NCBI GenBank assembly: GCA_039621445.1
Contig: CP154956.1
Span: 40,326,553-40,390,552, forward strand
Origin: Euglena gracilis
Taxonomy: Eukaryota > Euglenida > Euglenophyceae > Euglenales
DNA: 64,000 bases
Direction: 5' to 3'
Shown here: piece by piece, positions 39,941 through 49,120 of the stretch
Numbering within the stretch: the first letter of the stretch is position 1
Layout: each line of letters begins with the position of its first letter
Made by a program: the position numbers and the translations under genes
Notes under the pieces: generated by a model
What the model saw: only the letters and a program-made list of their open reading frames with translations
The model's database searches: none
Told to the model about the DNA's origin: nothing

Positions 39941-40128
39941 GGTCGCGGGGCGGTGTGCTGGCCGGGCGAGGGGGAAGGGGCGGACCACGTTGGAGAGGTC
40001 GGCGGACTTCATCAGCATCTTCAGCAGCAGCTCTGGCGGGACGGGGGCGCGGGCGTCCACCGCGGCCTCGAACTCCTCCAGGATGGCTGCGTGGCAAGAC
40101 ATATCCGTCGCCAGGATGGGGCCGGGCG
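39941..40128 (-). CDS. PDE catalytic exon (ATDM / KSADLSN)
   Basis: Encodes PILATDMSCHAAILEEFEAA and LLLKMLMKSADLSNVVRPFP. This is the ATDMxxH and K(C/S)ADxSN region of the PDE fold, whose Asp in SADLSN is a metal ligand. The exon begins after acceptor GCCCAG. Its phase (two bases completing a codon) fits the upstream exon 40,601-40,676, which ends one base into a codon. The 3' end at 39,941 (C|GTCGGC) is my choice among a few GT sites. The piece that should join it to the last exon (W..EEFF region) was not found. Confidence 0.88.
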
Positions 40129-40600
40129 CTGGGCGTGAAGGGCCGGGCAGGAGCCGTACACACGTGTGTGGGAAATGATAATGCAAAAATGATGTGCTTC
40201 CGGTGCATCAGTGTGCTATCAGTGGTCTCGGCATCAGTTTGCGTGCCTGCGAAATATGTGTGATGCCAACCTCCTCCCCATGGAGGGGAAGAAGAACGGG
40301 GGGAGGTGTTTGTCACCATTGGACGGGTTGGTTGAAATGAAGAGCGCGCTTTGCACCCCCCGACGAGAAAGAATTCCAAAAATGCAAAAAAGGCGGGCCA
40401 CGGAACCAGGTCTGTTCCTCCCTCAACGTGGCGTGGAAACTGTTCATCCCTTGCATTGCGGAAGGAAAGGGTGGAAGAAGCGAGAAACACCATTCCCGGC
40501 TGTCATCCCTTGCCTTGCGGCACATGCTGGGGCGAGTTCCGGGCAGGATCTGTCCCAACGACAATGAACAGGCCCCCAGACGCCCCCCCTGGCCCGCCAC

Positions 40601-40676
40601 CCAACGCCCGGGCGAGGCCAATCAGCTGCCGCAGCGCCGCCCGCCGCTCCCCCAGCGGGAAGGCGTGGAACACGTC
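40601..40676 (-). CDS. PDE catalytic exon (DVFHAF...RQLIGLARALG)
   Basis: A 76-base exon encoding DVFHAFPLGERRAALRQLIG and LARALG. It corresponds to the NIFxxLxxxxxxxxRxxII helix between the HH and ATDM motifs of PDEs. The acceptor (GGGAGCAG) and donor (TTGG|GTGGCG) are in phase with the flanking exons 41,379-41,417 and 39,941-40,128. This supports a spliced gene rather than scattered fragments. Confidence 0.8.
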
Positions 40677-40997
40677 CTGCTCCCCCACGCTCCCAGCCGC
40701 CCTCCCACGGAGCCTCTGGGCCGAAGGAACAGCAGCATGGGGCTCCCCATTTGTGGGTCCCTCTCTCAAGAACGTTCCGGCCACCAGTTGGGGAAACAAG
40801 GCTGCAGATCAAACCACGTCGCTTTTGGGAATTTTTTTTCTGATGGGCTGTCTTCAAATCCAGTCACTGCACCCAGATTCACACAGAAAAGACCAAGGTT
40901 GCAAAAGAACTGGGACACATCAGTGGAACCCAATTGGAGGTCACTTTGCAGCAGTCTCAATCAAGGAAAAAAATGGTGTGTGGGGGGATTACTATGG

Positions 40998-41140
40998 GCA
41001 TCCCCCCCAATATAAGCAACCACTTGCTCATATTTGGTTTTCCGAAAATCGGCACCAGGGGTTGCTCATATTTGGGAATCGGAAATCAGCCAAGGGGCTA
41101 CTTATATTTGGGGGTTGCTCATGTTTGGGGGGGGGGGGGC
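40998..41140. repeat. Short inverted repeat with G/C-run ends
   Basis: CCCCCCCAATATAAGCAACC at the left faces GGTTGCTCATGTTTGGGGGG at the right, with two further internal TTGCTCATATTTGG-like units. No target duplication is clear. It is intronic and probably a small MITE. Confidence 0.5.
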
Positions 41141-41378
41141 TTAAATGGGTCAAAAGACAGATAAGCAGGTACATAGAGCGCGAGTCCTTAAGGCAAGAAA
41201 TGGGATCATTCCCAAAATTTTGGCGGAGGGTGGTAAATAGTCAGAGTGCAGCTCTGTTTGCAGGTTGCTTAGGAACTCGCGATGACGGGTGCCGGAATGC
41301 GCCGAAATGTGCTGAGGATTGCTTGCGAGATGGGGCGATGCCGCATGCATGTGGCGTCCGGGGCGGGGCGGGCAGCAC

Positions 41379-41417
41379 CTCCAATGCCACCCGGCAGTGG
41401 TGCGCCTCCATCACGGC
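41379..41417 (-). CDS. PDE catalytic micro-exon (AVMEAHHCRVALE)
   Basis: A 39-base exon of 13 codons matching the SVLExHHxxxAFxLL motif of PDEs. The acceptor is GGCGTGCAG, and the donor GAG|GTGCTG is phase 0, as is the next exon. An alternative acceptor 13 bases upstream (GCGGGCAG) would add a few residues but breaks phase with the preceding exon. Confidence 0.75.
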
Positions 41418-41635
41418 CTGCACGCCGGTGCTGCCCGCCAACAAGCCCAGGGCCAGGGTATGAAATGAGGGGTTGGGAAAGGGGGAGGGGTGGTCCTGGA
41501 CCCCCTGCCCCTCGGGTGGAGGAGGGTGGGTCGGCCCCCTTCCCCCTGGGGGGAAATTCTTTTTTAACGAAACAGCCAAAATCATGACTTCAGGGGGGGA
41601 TGGGGCCCCGTATAAAACCAACGCCCACTTGGCAC

Positions 41636-41675
41636 CCTGCGCAGGGCGGTGTCCACCTTCTGGTGGAAGGCGTTG
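41636..41675 (-). CDS. PDE catalytic micro-exon (NAFHQKVDTALRR)
   Basis: A 40-base exon after acceptor CGGGCTCAG, encoding NAFHQKVDTALRR, the NAFLxxTGSxLAxxY segment that follows the HD motif in PDEs. Its donor, CGCAGG|GTGCC, is phase 0 with the next micro-exon. It joins in frame to the upstream exon only if that one ends at the non-canonical site GGGGCT|GTGCCG. Confidence 0.65.
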
Positions 41676-41778
41676 CTGAGCCCGCCGGGGGCAGCGCCGC
41701 ATGCGGTCGCACCGGACGGTTGGCCGAGCACCAAGCCAGCCATGATGGCGAGAGAGGCCAAAATGACCACAGAGGAAG

Positions 41779-42197
41779 TATACCCTCCCCCCCCTATGTC
41801 CAACGACCAGTAACCTCTGTCCTCCGACCGGGGGGGTGGTCGTTGGACATAGGGTAGTGACCAAAAAGGTGTCCTCTGACCGGGGGGGTGGTCGTTGGAC
41901 AAGGGGTCAAAAAAAATGTTGGCGGGTAATCGGGACCACCCCCCCCCCAAAAAAGGTCAAATTTTCCCTTCCAGCGCTTTGCGCCGAAAATTTTGGGCAA
42001 TTTTGACAAATTTTTGTCCAAAAAGTGCCAAAAATGGCATTTTGGCCAATTTTTGACCGATTTGGGGCACAAAAATTTTCGGCCCGGCGCTTCGCGCCGG
42101 GACCAAAAATTTTGCCAAACCTCCAAAAAGGTGTCCTCTGACCGGGGGGGTGGTCGTTGGACATAGGGGAGTCTTTGGACACGGGGGTGGGGTAAAA
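41779..42197. mobile_element. TA-flanked inverted-repeat element with G-run ends
   Basis: Left end TATGTCCAACGACCA (near 41,797) faces TGGTCGTTGGACATA (near 42,153), with C/G runs outside them and TA on both flanks. That suggests a Tc1/mariner-like MITE. The unit CTGACCGGGGGGGTGGTCGT occurs at about 41,876 and 42,137, with a variant at about 41,824. Inside lie GCGCTTTGCGCC and GGCGCTTCGCGCC hairpins. It is intronic. Confidence 0.55.
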
Positions 42198-42292
42198 GGC
42201 CTGGACTTCTGAACACCTGAGGGCCCCCCCCCGTCTCCAATGCCGGCCACCCCCCCCCCCCATGCCCGGCCCACTCACAGAGCGGCCGGCAC

Positions 42293-42486
42293 AGCCCCGT
42301 TATGCAGCCCTGGGCGTGGTCGACGTCGTGGACGACCGCGGCCGCCAGCAACACCAGCTTCTGGTTCGGCGAGAGGGCCCCGGCCAGGGGCCCCGCCTCC
42401 AGGGACCGCAGCAGGCAGTACGCCATCTGGGCCACGTCGAAGGCGTGGCGGAAGTTGTGGTATGGTGTGTCGCAGTCATACCAATG
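42293..42486 (-). CDS. PDE catalytic exon (YHNFRHAFDV / HDVDH)
   Basis: A 194-base exon starting after GTTGCCAAG. It encodes HWYDCDTPYHNFRHAFDVAQ, then a helix, then LAAAVVHDVDHAQG. YHNxxHAxDV carries the general-acid His and a metal His. HDVDH carries the next metal ligands of the binuclear Zn/Mg site of class I PDEs. The end is unsettled: the canonical donor CTCT|GTGAGT (exon to 42,279) is out of phase with the next exon, whereas GGGGCT|GTGCCG (to 42,293) is in phase. The residues after HDVDH differ from the usual HPGxxN. Confidence 0.9.
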
Positions 42487-42828
42487 CTTGGCAACCCGGG
42501 GGGGGGGTGGCCACTTACCATTTTCCAGAAACCAGTCAGTCACATTTTGAAAAGAAAAGAAATCACTCATTGGGGGGGGGGGCAGGATATTGAGCGAGCG
42601 GGGAGGGGGGTGGTCCGCAGTGGGTGAGGGGGTTGGGTCATCCCCCTCCCCTCCGCAAAACTGCCGCTCACTTAATACCCTGGGGGGGCTCCGCCGCCTG
42701 GGTGAACTTGAATTCCGCCGATTTCGCCCAAAAATTTCTGGAACCTTTGGCGCCGCATTGGCCTCTTGCACGAAGCCTTAGCGGCCTCCCCCAAATCAGT
42801 CAGTCCCCAGCCAGCACACCCCAAGCAC

Positions 42829-42967
42829 CGGTGCGGTCGCCGTACAGCGTGCTGGCGCGGGCGAGGAAGCGGACGAGGCGGCCGCGGTCGAGGCCGCAAT
42901 CCTGCAGCAGGCCGAGGTCCTCGAAGAGGAACGCGAGGAGGGCCACCTGCTCGTGGGGCGGGCACGG
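42829..42967 (-). CDS. PDE catalytic exon, N-terminal helices
   Basis: Encodes EQVALLAFLFEDLGLLQDCG and LDRGRLVRFLARASTLYGD. It matches the helical start of the PDE catalytic domain (LxxxxxxMFxDLGLxxxFxI / LxRFLxxVxxxY) that precedes YHN. The acceptor CCCCCAG is placed at 42,968. The donor is taken as CACCG|GTGCTT at 42,829, but a nearby GT would change only a few residues. A GTAAGT site downstream on the minus strand (about 42,516-42,521) might end one more small exon (NVTDWFLENG) that I could not place. Confidence 0.82.
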
Positions 42968-43545
42968 CTGGGGGCGGGCCGCCGTCCATTGCGGGGGCCG
43001 GGGGACGGCCGCCCGGGACAAGTCCATGGAGGTCCTAAGTTGGACAGCACCGGGCAGGCAGGGGCTTTCTGAATGAAGCCCAGGGGATCCTCAAGAAGCT
43101 GGCTGGAAAAAGTGCTGGCTGGGTTTTCCCCTGGGGGTGGGGGTCCGGCGTGTTGGCAGAAGACCCGGTAGGTCCAAAAAAAATGGCCAAAAATCCAATT
43201 CCAGCTGGGTCTGGTTGTTTCAAGCATTTCTGGGCAAAAAAACAAAACAAAACAACGGAAAGATTCCATTTGTCATCTTGTTTTGACCCCTTTTCCAAAA
43301 TTATCGTCACTTTGCGACAAAAACTCTTTTCAGTCAAGCGTGGCTTTGTTGGCTTAACTTTATTTCAGTGGACCCCCACGGGGGGGGGGTCCTGGCTGGG
43401 TGCTGCAACTGGAAAAAAAAAGTGCTGGCTGGCTGGACCCCCCCCCCAGGGCAGGGTCAGAGCGGCTTAAGAAAACCTGAGACCCTGATATTTGCACGGG
43501 CATACCAATTTTAGGAGGTGGGATTGGTGGATTGAAAACTACCCC

Positions 43546-43938
43546 CCCCCCCCTTGTCTAAACACCGGAAAAGATGGGTAAGAACCAGGGGGGTGGTGCT
43601 TATTTTGCCAAAATATGGGTAAGAACCAGGGGGGTGGTGCTTAGACGAGGGGGAAAAATTTGACTGCAAAAAAAAAAATCCGGCGCTTCGCGCCGAAAAG
43701 GAAAAAATTCCCCTTATTTTGGAGGTCCACTGTAGAACTTGCACACATTTGGATGCAGAAATCAACAATAACTCACCAAATCAGGTCTCAGAAGTTGCAG
43801 AAATTTCGAAATTCTTGAGAAATTTCCCTTAAAAATGCACACAAAATAAACCTCCCCGTGACGATGACCTTTAAAAAGATGGGCAAGAACCGGGGGGGGG
43901 GGTGGTGGTTAGACAAGGGTGGTGCTTAGACAAGGGGG
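43546..43938. mobile_element. TA-flanked inverted-repeat element with G-run ends
   Basis: CTTGTCTAAACACC (near 43,554) faces GGTGCTTAGACAAG (near 43,922), with C or G runs outside and TA on each flank. The unit GGTAAGAACCAGGGGGGTGG is repeated at 43,574 and 43,618, with a variant at 43,884. A CGGCGCTTCGCGCCG hairpin lies at 43,681-43,695. It is in a PDE intron. Confidence 0.55.
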
Positions 43939-44112
43939 GGGGAGGTAATATTTCACCGACTGGGTGACCAGAATCTTGGACATAATGCCACCCATCTCTT
44001 CACTTTCAAAAATAAAAAAAACTGGTTCGATAAGAAAACGTTGAATGTTCATAAGTTTGGAGACGGGTCAACTGGCAGAGCGGGGGTGGTGGGCGTGTGT
44101 GGCGGGTTGAAC

Positions 44113-44277
44113 CTTCCGAGGAAAGGGCCCGGGTGGAACACGTCGAACTGCAGCGTGCGCACTGCCGCCCGGCGCTCCTCCGCCAGCGGGCAGGCGAGGC
44201 CGGACGAAGGCCGGGTCGAGGGGCGGGGCGTTGGCAGCGCCGCGGAGGCCGTCCGGCGCCAGCGGGGGGCCGGGGCA
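44113..44277 (-). CDS. PDE exon between the last GAF and the catalytic domain
   Basis: After acceptor CCTCCCGCAG the sequence encodes a Pro/Ala/Arg-rich stretch. It then gives, in another frame, LAEERRAAVRTLQFDVFHPG and PFLGR up to donor AAG|GTTCAA. RTLQFDVF corresponds to the WxFDVF segment at the entry to PDE catalytic domains. The best-looking frame changes in the middle (near 44,180). This may mean an unseen micro-intron, a sequencing error or a frameshift. Confidence 0.6.
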
Positions 44278-44534
44278 CTGCGGGAGGACGGCGGGCGCGA
44301 CGGGGGCAGCGCCCGGCCGTGGAGGGGGGGGGTGGGACGCCACACACAGCAGGCAACGGATGGCCAGCCGAGCAGAACTGAACAGCTGAGGGGGGCCCAC
44401 ACATGGACAGGGGTGGTGGGGCGGAGTGTGCAACACATGGACGCATCAACGGGGGAGGGAAATCGGACAGTGGCAGCCAGAAGACTTCATCTGCCTTTTT
44501 CGACGGCAAGCGGCGTTGAAATGAGGCCACAAAC

Positions 44535-45036
44535 CCGCTGGGGGCCGTGCCATGCCGACAGCCGGGGGCCGGGGATGAGCCAGGATGGCCCCGAACAGCT
44601 CCTCTGCACTGGCCACCACCTCCGCCTGGCTTTCCACTGTGGGGGGGTCGACCAGGACCAGCGCCCCAACGGGCCGCCCCCTCGCCCGCACGGGCCGCGC
44701 CCACACCGCGCGCCGCCCGAGGCTCGCCGGCGCGCCGTTGCCGTCGTCGTCCATGGCGTCCGCCGAGCGGGAGACACCGCAGTTCCCCCGCACCGCCTCC
44801 TCCGCCAGGGCAGCCAGGACCCGCCGCACAGCGGCGCTGTCCAGCACGCTGCCGCCCGCGGGGGCGCGCGCGACCTCGACGGCGGCACACGTCACCTCCG
44901 CCAGGGCGCATGGGTCGACGTCGTGGTCGAGGTCTGGGCCGGGAACGGCGGGGCAGGCGTAGAGGCAGCACGCCTTGCAGCGGGTAAGCTCCTGGATGCC
45001 ATCTGCCAGGAGGGAGAAGACAGCGTCCGCATCCGA
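44535..45036 (-). CDS. PDE exon encoding a complete GAF domain
   Basis: Starts after CTGCCCAAG and encodes SDADAVFSLLADGIQELTRC, KACCLYACPAVPG, then SAAVRRVLAALAEEAV, RRAVWARPVRARGRPVGALV and AEVVASAEELFGAILAH. This is the GAF order: entry helix, first beta strands, then the GxxxGxLxL strand pair and exit helix. GAF domains bind cyclic nucleotides or other small ligands, or dimerise, and regulate the attached PDE. It is the GAF nearest the catalytic region. The 3' end (GCGG|GTTTGT) is tentative. Confidence 0.8.
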
Positions 45037-45039
45037 CTT

Positions 45040-45365
45040 GGGCAGGGTTCATACAGGGGCAGGTGGGGGGTCCGACCCCCCCGCTCCTGTCAAGGGACCT
45101 AGGGCCCCTAAAAAAAAAGGACCCTTAAAAAGTTTTTTGTCAGTTTTGAGAGATTTTTGCAAAAAAAAAAAAAATGGCATTTGGGGTTTATTTTTAGGTC
45201 GTAAAATTCCTCGTACCGGCACTTCGCGTCGGGCTCAGGAGTCCTTCACGTTGTCACACCACTGTTTCGGTGGGGGGTGTCCCACCTACTCCCCGAGTGA
45301 ATTCGGGGGTGTTCTGGACCACCCGCCATCAAAGTTTTAGGTGGGGGACAACCCCACCTAAAAAC
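45040..45365. repeat. Cluster of long stem-loops in an intron
   Basis: A 13-bp stem (45,333-45,363, arms TTTTAGGTGGGG and CCCCACCTAAAA) and a G/C-run hairpin at 45,062-45,085 flank a segment with an imperfect GGCACTTCGCGTCG core (45,219). It is probably one or two decayed inverted-repeat elements. Confidence 0.5.
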
Positions 45366-45404
45366 ACGACACCGTCTTGCATACCCCCCCCCCCCGGGAA
45401 ACTA

Positions 45405-45790
45405 TCATCTGTCAAATCAGCAAGTACACAGGGAGGTGACAGGTCCCCTTAATGACAGGTCAGCGAGTACGGGGCTTAGGTGACAGTATCCCGAGGAGTC
45501 CGGGTCAGAGGGAGAAAGGTGAAGCTTTCGACCCCCCCACTGACCAAGGAATCCAAAAAAAAAGCATTTTTTTTTTCACCTTTTTTGCAGTCAAAACTGT
45601 AAAAATGAGGCCACTCAATTTTCATCTTCAAAGAAAAACGTTCAAACTGAGAAAATGTCAAAATTTCAGAAATATTTGTCAGGTGACAGGTCAGCAAGTA
45701 CAGAGGTAGGCGACAGTTCCCTATTATGCCAAGTCAGCGAGTACGGAGCTTTTCTGACAATTTCTCGGGGAGGACAGTTTCCTGAGGTGG
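45405..45790. repeat. Direct repeats of about 85 bases flanking 190 bases
   Basis: CAGCAAGTACACAGG...CAGCGAGTACGGGGC (45,418-45,478) recurs as CAGCAAGTACAGAGG...CAGCGAGTACGGAGC (45,691-45,750). Each copy holds the AGTAC unit twice and GACAGT/GACAGG motifs. It is intronic and the element type is unknown. Confidence 0.55.
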
Positions 45791-46159
45791 GGTGGGGAAA
45801 AGTATATCGAACCCTGGACTCGGGGGCGGAGAGGTAGCCCAGGGCCTGGTGGTGGAGTCGGGCTTGGATCTGGAGGGTCGGTCGTAGGGCAGGCTGGGAG
45901 AATTGGTTAAGAAATTGATTGCATTGGAATGGTATTTGGGTGGACCGAAACGTGGCACCTAGGGTGAATATGGGGTGGGCGTATTTGGGAATATGGGGTT
46001 GCGAATGTACTGGGTGAATACGTTGGATGAATATGCTCTGACAGGCTGGGTGCGGCAGACTTGGAATGAGCTCTAAAATCTGGTGGAAGCGAGAAGAAAG
46101 ACTTTGTCAAACTAAAATTCTTCGCCGTGGACTTCCTTGCTCCCTGCCCCTGCCCCGAC

Positions 46160-46397
46160 GTCCCACGGCCAAGCCCAGCATCCAGCAGCTGAGCCACCTG
46201 CGACATCCACAACGCGACCCCCGCCACCTCCAGCAGGGGTTCCAGCGACTGCGGGCTGCGGACTGCGACCGCCGTCCCACCCGTTGGTGGGGCCGGCCAC
46301 GTCACGTACGCCGCGGCGAGGTCACGGCCGCCGCCCCGCACCAGCAGGCAGAGCGGCGGGGGCCTCAGAGGGCCGCCGCTCTCGTCGTTGGGGCCGG
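46160..46397 (-). CDS. PDE exon: second half of a GAF domain
   Basis: After acceptor CCCCACAG the exon encodes PLRPPPLCLLVRGGGRDLAA, AYVTWPAPPTGGTAVAVRSP and LEPLLEVAGVALWMSQVAQL. The strand-turn-strand followed by an exit helix is the C-terminal half of a GAF domain. Together with 46,637-46,853 it makes one complete GAF. The donor GGGAC|GTCGGG is tentative. The exon is about 75 per cent G+C, against AT-richer flanks. Confidence 0.75.
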
Positions 46398-46636
46398 CTG
46401 TGGGGTTCTGGGGTTGGGGCGGAGCCGCGGCCGGGGTGGAGAAAATGCGCATCAACCGCTGAGAATAGTCTCCCCGCCCCCAGAACCACGCCTTCAGGCA
46501 GACCGGTGCTGTGTTGGTGCGTGTGCCAGTTGGTCACCTTGCGGCAGTGCGGGGTCTGTGCCAAAAACTTGGGGCTTGTGAGTGCAGTGGCCCCGGACCC
46601 CCGCAATTGATGGTCGCTTTGCTGTCTGCCAAAAAC

Positions 46637-46853
46637 CCGTGGCGCAGGTCGGGGGGCCGAGCCCTCCGCCCCGCTCAAGTCCCCCACGGGGAGCATCACG
46701 CAGCGGTCGCACCCGGTGAGGGCCCGGGCCGCCTCCGCCAGCGCCGCCTCCACCGCCGGGGGGTCCGCCGGGGCCTGGCCCAGGAGGCGCTGGGCGAGGC
46801 CCAGCAGCGCCGCCCCCTGCCGGGCGGGCCACTCCCCGGTGAGCCATGGCCTG
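46637..46853 (-). CDS. PDE exon: first half of a GAF domain
   Basis: Encodes RQGAALLGLAQRLLGQAPAD, PPAVEAALAEAARALTGCDR and CVMLPVGDLSGAEG. The long entry helix followed by LTGCDRCVMLPV is the hallmark start of a GAF domain (LLGADRCxLFLV). It lies directly upstream of the second half at 46,160-46,397. The acceptor lies within 46,845-46,865, and the donor is CGG|GTTTTT. Confidence 0.8.
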
Positions 46854-47115
46854 GCCGGGGCTGGGGCTGGAATGCACACCGGAGGGAGGATTCCTCTTCC
46901 AGACACGAAACACGGGGTACGACACACACAAATGGAATTCCGGGTGGAAACCAATTCGCCGCAATTTTTTTTTGCGGCGTATTTGCTTGGCACCCGGATT
47001 CCACACGACCCCAATTCCACACGACGCTCATCCTGTCACGAGCTGTCATCTGGGACTGCCACATCCCGGACCTTTCGGGAGGTGACCCCCGCGGCTCCCG
47101 GCTTGGGGACAGGAC

Positions 47116-47246
47116 GTGGCAACAGGGCCGTCTTTCGGTCCCCCGGTCCCGGCCGGGGCGCAGCAGGCACGTCGCCACCATCTCCGCCAGCAGGTCCGCC
47201 AGGTGGGCTTGCGTTGCGGTGAACGGATCCGGGTCCGTTGCAGCGC
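47116..47246 (-). CDS. PDE exon: exit helix of a GAF domain
   Basis: Encodes ATDPDPFTATQAHLADLLAE and MVATCLLRPGRDRG, matching the FSxxDxxLLxxLAxQxAxAL end of GAF domains. It would complete the domain begun in exon 47,659-47,820. Exact ends are uncertain. The acceptor is probably in the G-run near 47,250, and the donor CCAC|GTCCTG is at 47,116. Confidence 0.65.
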
Positions 47247-47658
47247 TCCTGCCCCCCCCCCTGTTGGTCTGGGCAACGTGGCCGACACAGTGCGGGGGAA
47301 ACGAGGCACCAAAGAAAAGCAATTCCAGACTCAGGGGCTTGGGGGTCAGGGGGGAGGAGGGCTGTTGAAGTGTTGTCCGGCGCTGTGGGGCAGCAAAATT
47401 GATCAACAAAGGGCCCCCCCACCAAGGCCAAGGGGACTGGATTTCATTCCGCTGTCCATTTTGGGAAACTGGCTTGGAAACACCAATGCGGTTTCCCTGA
47501 GAAAAGAGGCTAAGAGGCTGCTCAAGAGGACCCAATTTTGGTGGCGTTGAGATAAACCCCCGACCCCAACAGTTTGAGGGCCGAGTTGACTCCTACAGGT
47601 GGGAATGTGCCGGGGGGGGGGTAGGCAGATGGAAAGGAGGGACAACGAAGGCGCTCAC

Positions 47659-47820
47659 CAGAAAATGTTCATTTGAGAGCAGCAAAAAAAGCTGAGGGAG
47701 GGCACCCGGAGCGGGCGGCTGGCCATCTGTGGTCTTCGCGAAAGACAACACGCCCAACAGGTGCCCAGCGCACTCCATGCGATACGACAGATGGCTGTGG
47801 GCGTCTGCACCACACATCTG
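47659..47820 (-). CDS. PDE exon: central strands of a GAF domain
   Basis: A clean 162-base phase-0 exon: acceptor TACTTCCCAG, donor CTG|GTGAGC. It encodes 54 residues including SYRMECAGHLLGVLSFAKTT DG, the GxLLGVLxF strand pair of GAF domains, and then PQLFLLLSNEHFL. This exon is the strongest evidence that canonical GT-AG splicing operates on the minus strand. Base composition here is less GC-biased than in the catalytic exons. Confidence 0.82.
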
Positions 47821-47989
47821 CTGGGAAGTACCATGGGGGCAGTGCTTTTGGGCTTTCCAAACTAATTTTTGTCCAGAAAAGCTGCCAATCCTCGGATACT
47901 CTGTCACTGGCGGTGTTGGTCGCGTTGTTGGGCGGGGTATTGTTGGGAACGGAATGACACTTAGGCGGCCAGACTTCGGCTTAAGGATT

Positions 47990-49120
47990 TTTCCTTTGTT
48001 GGTGTGTGCAAATGTGCACACCGACAATTTTTGTGAAAATGACAACAGGAGATGGAAGCCGGGACTTTGCAAGTTAGGGTGCCCAAGAGCAGGTCCACAG
48101 CATACGGGGCACATATCACCCAATACGTGTGTTTGGAACTTTCCAATGGCTGCCTCAACAGCATGATGTTTCTGGAAAGATTTAGGGAGGTGAGACTAAC
48201 TGAAGAAATTCCCTGAATTATTGACTTCGTGAAAATTGGTGGTTGCTGTCCGCATTTGCGCAAACGTCTTTGTGCGCCAGTGAGGACAAATGCGCACACC
48301 GAGCAATTGCGCAAATGTGGAAATGGGCTGTATGTACCAGCTGAGATTGGTGTGTATTGGTCGTTGGTTTGAGCAAATGTGCAAATAGCTTGTTTGATCG
48401 GTTTGTGCATCTGCACACACACCAACTGCAAGAACGACTTCACAAACATGCCATTTAGAAGGTGCGGCATTACTGCATAATCCTTAAAAGCGAGATATTT
48501 TGTATAATTTAAAACAACTAAGACAACAATAACAACTCAAAGACCAGCCATCTGGCCCGAATTTGGGCCTCCGAAATGGAGCCTGTGAAAAACCATTTTT
48601 TAACACCTGAAAAATCAAAACAAACGGCCATTCAAGGTCTTATCCTGAAAAATTTAGTTTGAAGGTGCCCTTCACCCCCTCAGTTGAAAATGATGCACAA
48701 TACATTGGTGGTAAATGGATGTGTCAAATAACCAGAAAATCTTGATGTTCAGGGGGCATTACAATGCAATACCCTGACACACTTCATTTGACCTTCTCAG
48801 ACATACTGCACAACACCTCTACTTTGAGCACAAATCTGCTCTCATTCTGTTTCTATTGTTGTCTTGTCTCAGAAGTCCCCGTTGTTAAAAGTTCAAAAAC
48901 CAAAACAAAATTTCGGTCGTTGTGCACAATTGTGCAAATGAACCATTTCAATGGTTGATTTGCGCAATTATATCAGCAGTGCTCTTGGGACAGGGTCCAG
49001 GACAGGGTTCTAGCAAAAACAAAAATGCACACAAGGGCGGGAATAACACAATTAAATTGCATTGACATAGGAGGCGCTTGCTAGGTTTTAAAGTGGTCGG
49101 TGTGCACATTTGCACACACT
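47990..49120. repeat. Cluster of TTGYGCAA palindromic motifs in an intron
   Basis: Imperfect palindromes of the type GTGCAAATGTGCAC or TTGCGCAANTGYGCAA occur near 48,003-48,021, 48,252-48,266, 48,286-48,319, 48,371-48,388, 48,402-48,420, 48,921-48,940, 48,956-48,973 and 49,101-49,119. The rest of the 47,830-50,190 interval has no gene I can support. Confidence 0.6.

Noticed and set aside
40351-41463. A 370-codon plus-strand ORF
   Set aside because: It runs across two conserved minus-strand PDE exons and the introns between them, and has no domain.
42277-42282. The canonical GTGAGT as the certain donor of the HDVDH exon
   Set aside because: It puts the conserved NAFHQKVDTAL exon out of frame, so I left the end open.
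41794-42771. A single 325-codon minus-strand gene
   Set aside because: Its only conserved part is the PDE exon with YHNFRHA and HDVDH. The rest is intron and a repetitive element read through.
43063-43487. A further full CAGGGG-family MITE
   Set aside because: A CAGGGG-like left end and a CTTAAGAAAACC right end exist, but the inverted ends do not match well and the flanks show no 8-bp duplication. At best it is a decayed fragment.
44041-45102. A 353-codon plus-strand ORF
   Set aside because: It is the complement of the GAF exon and its flanks. GC-rich DNA leaves the antisense open, and the minus strand has clear GAF motifs.
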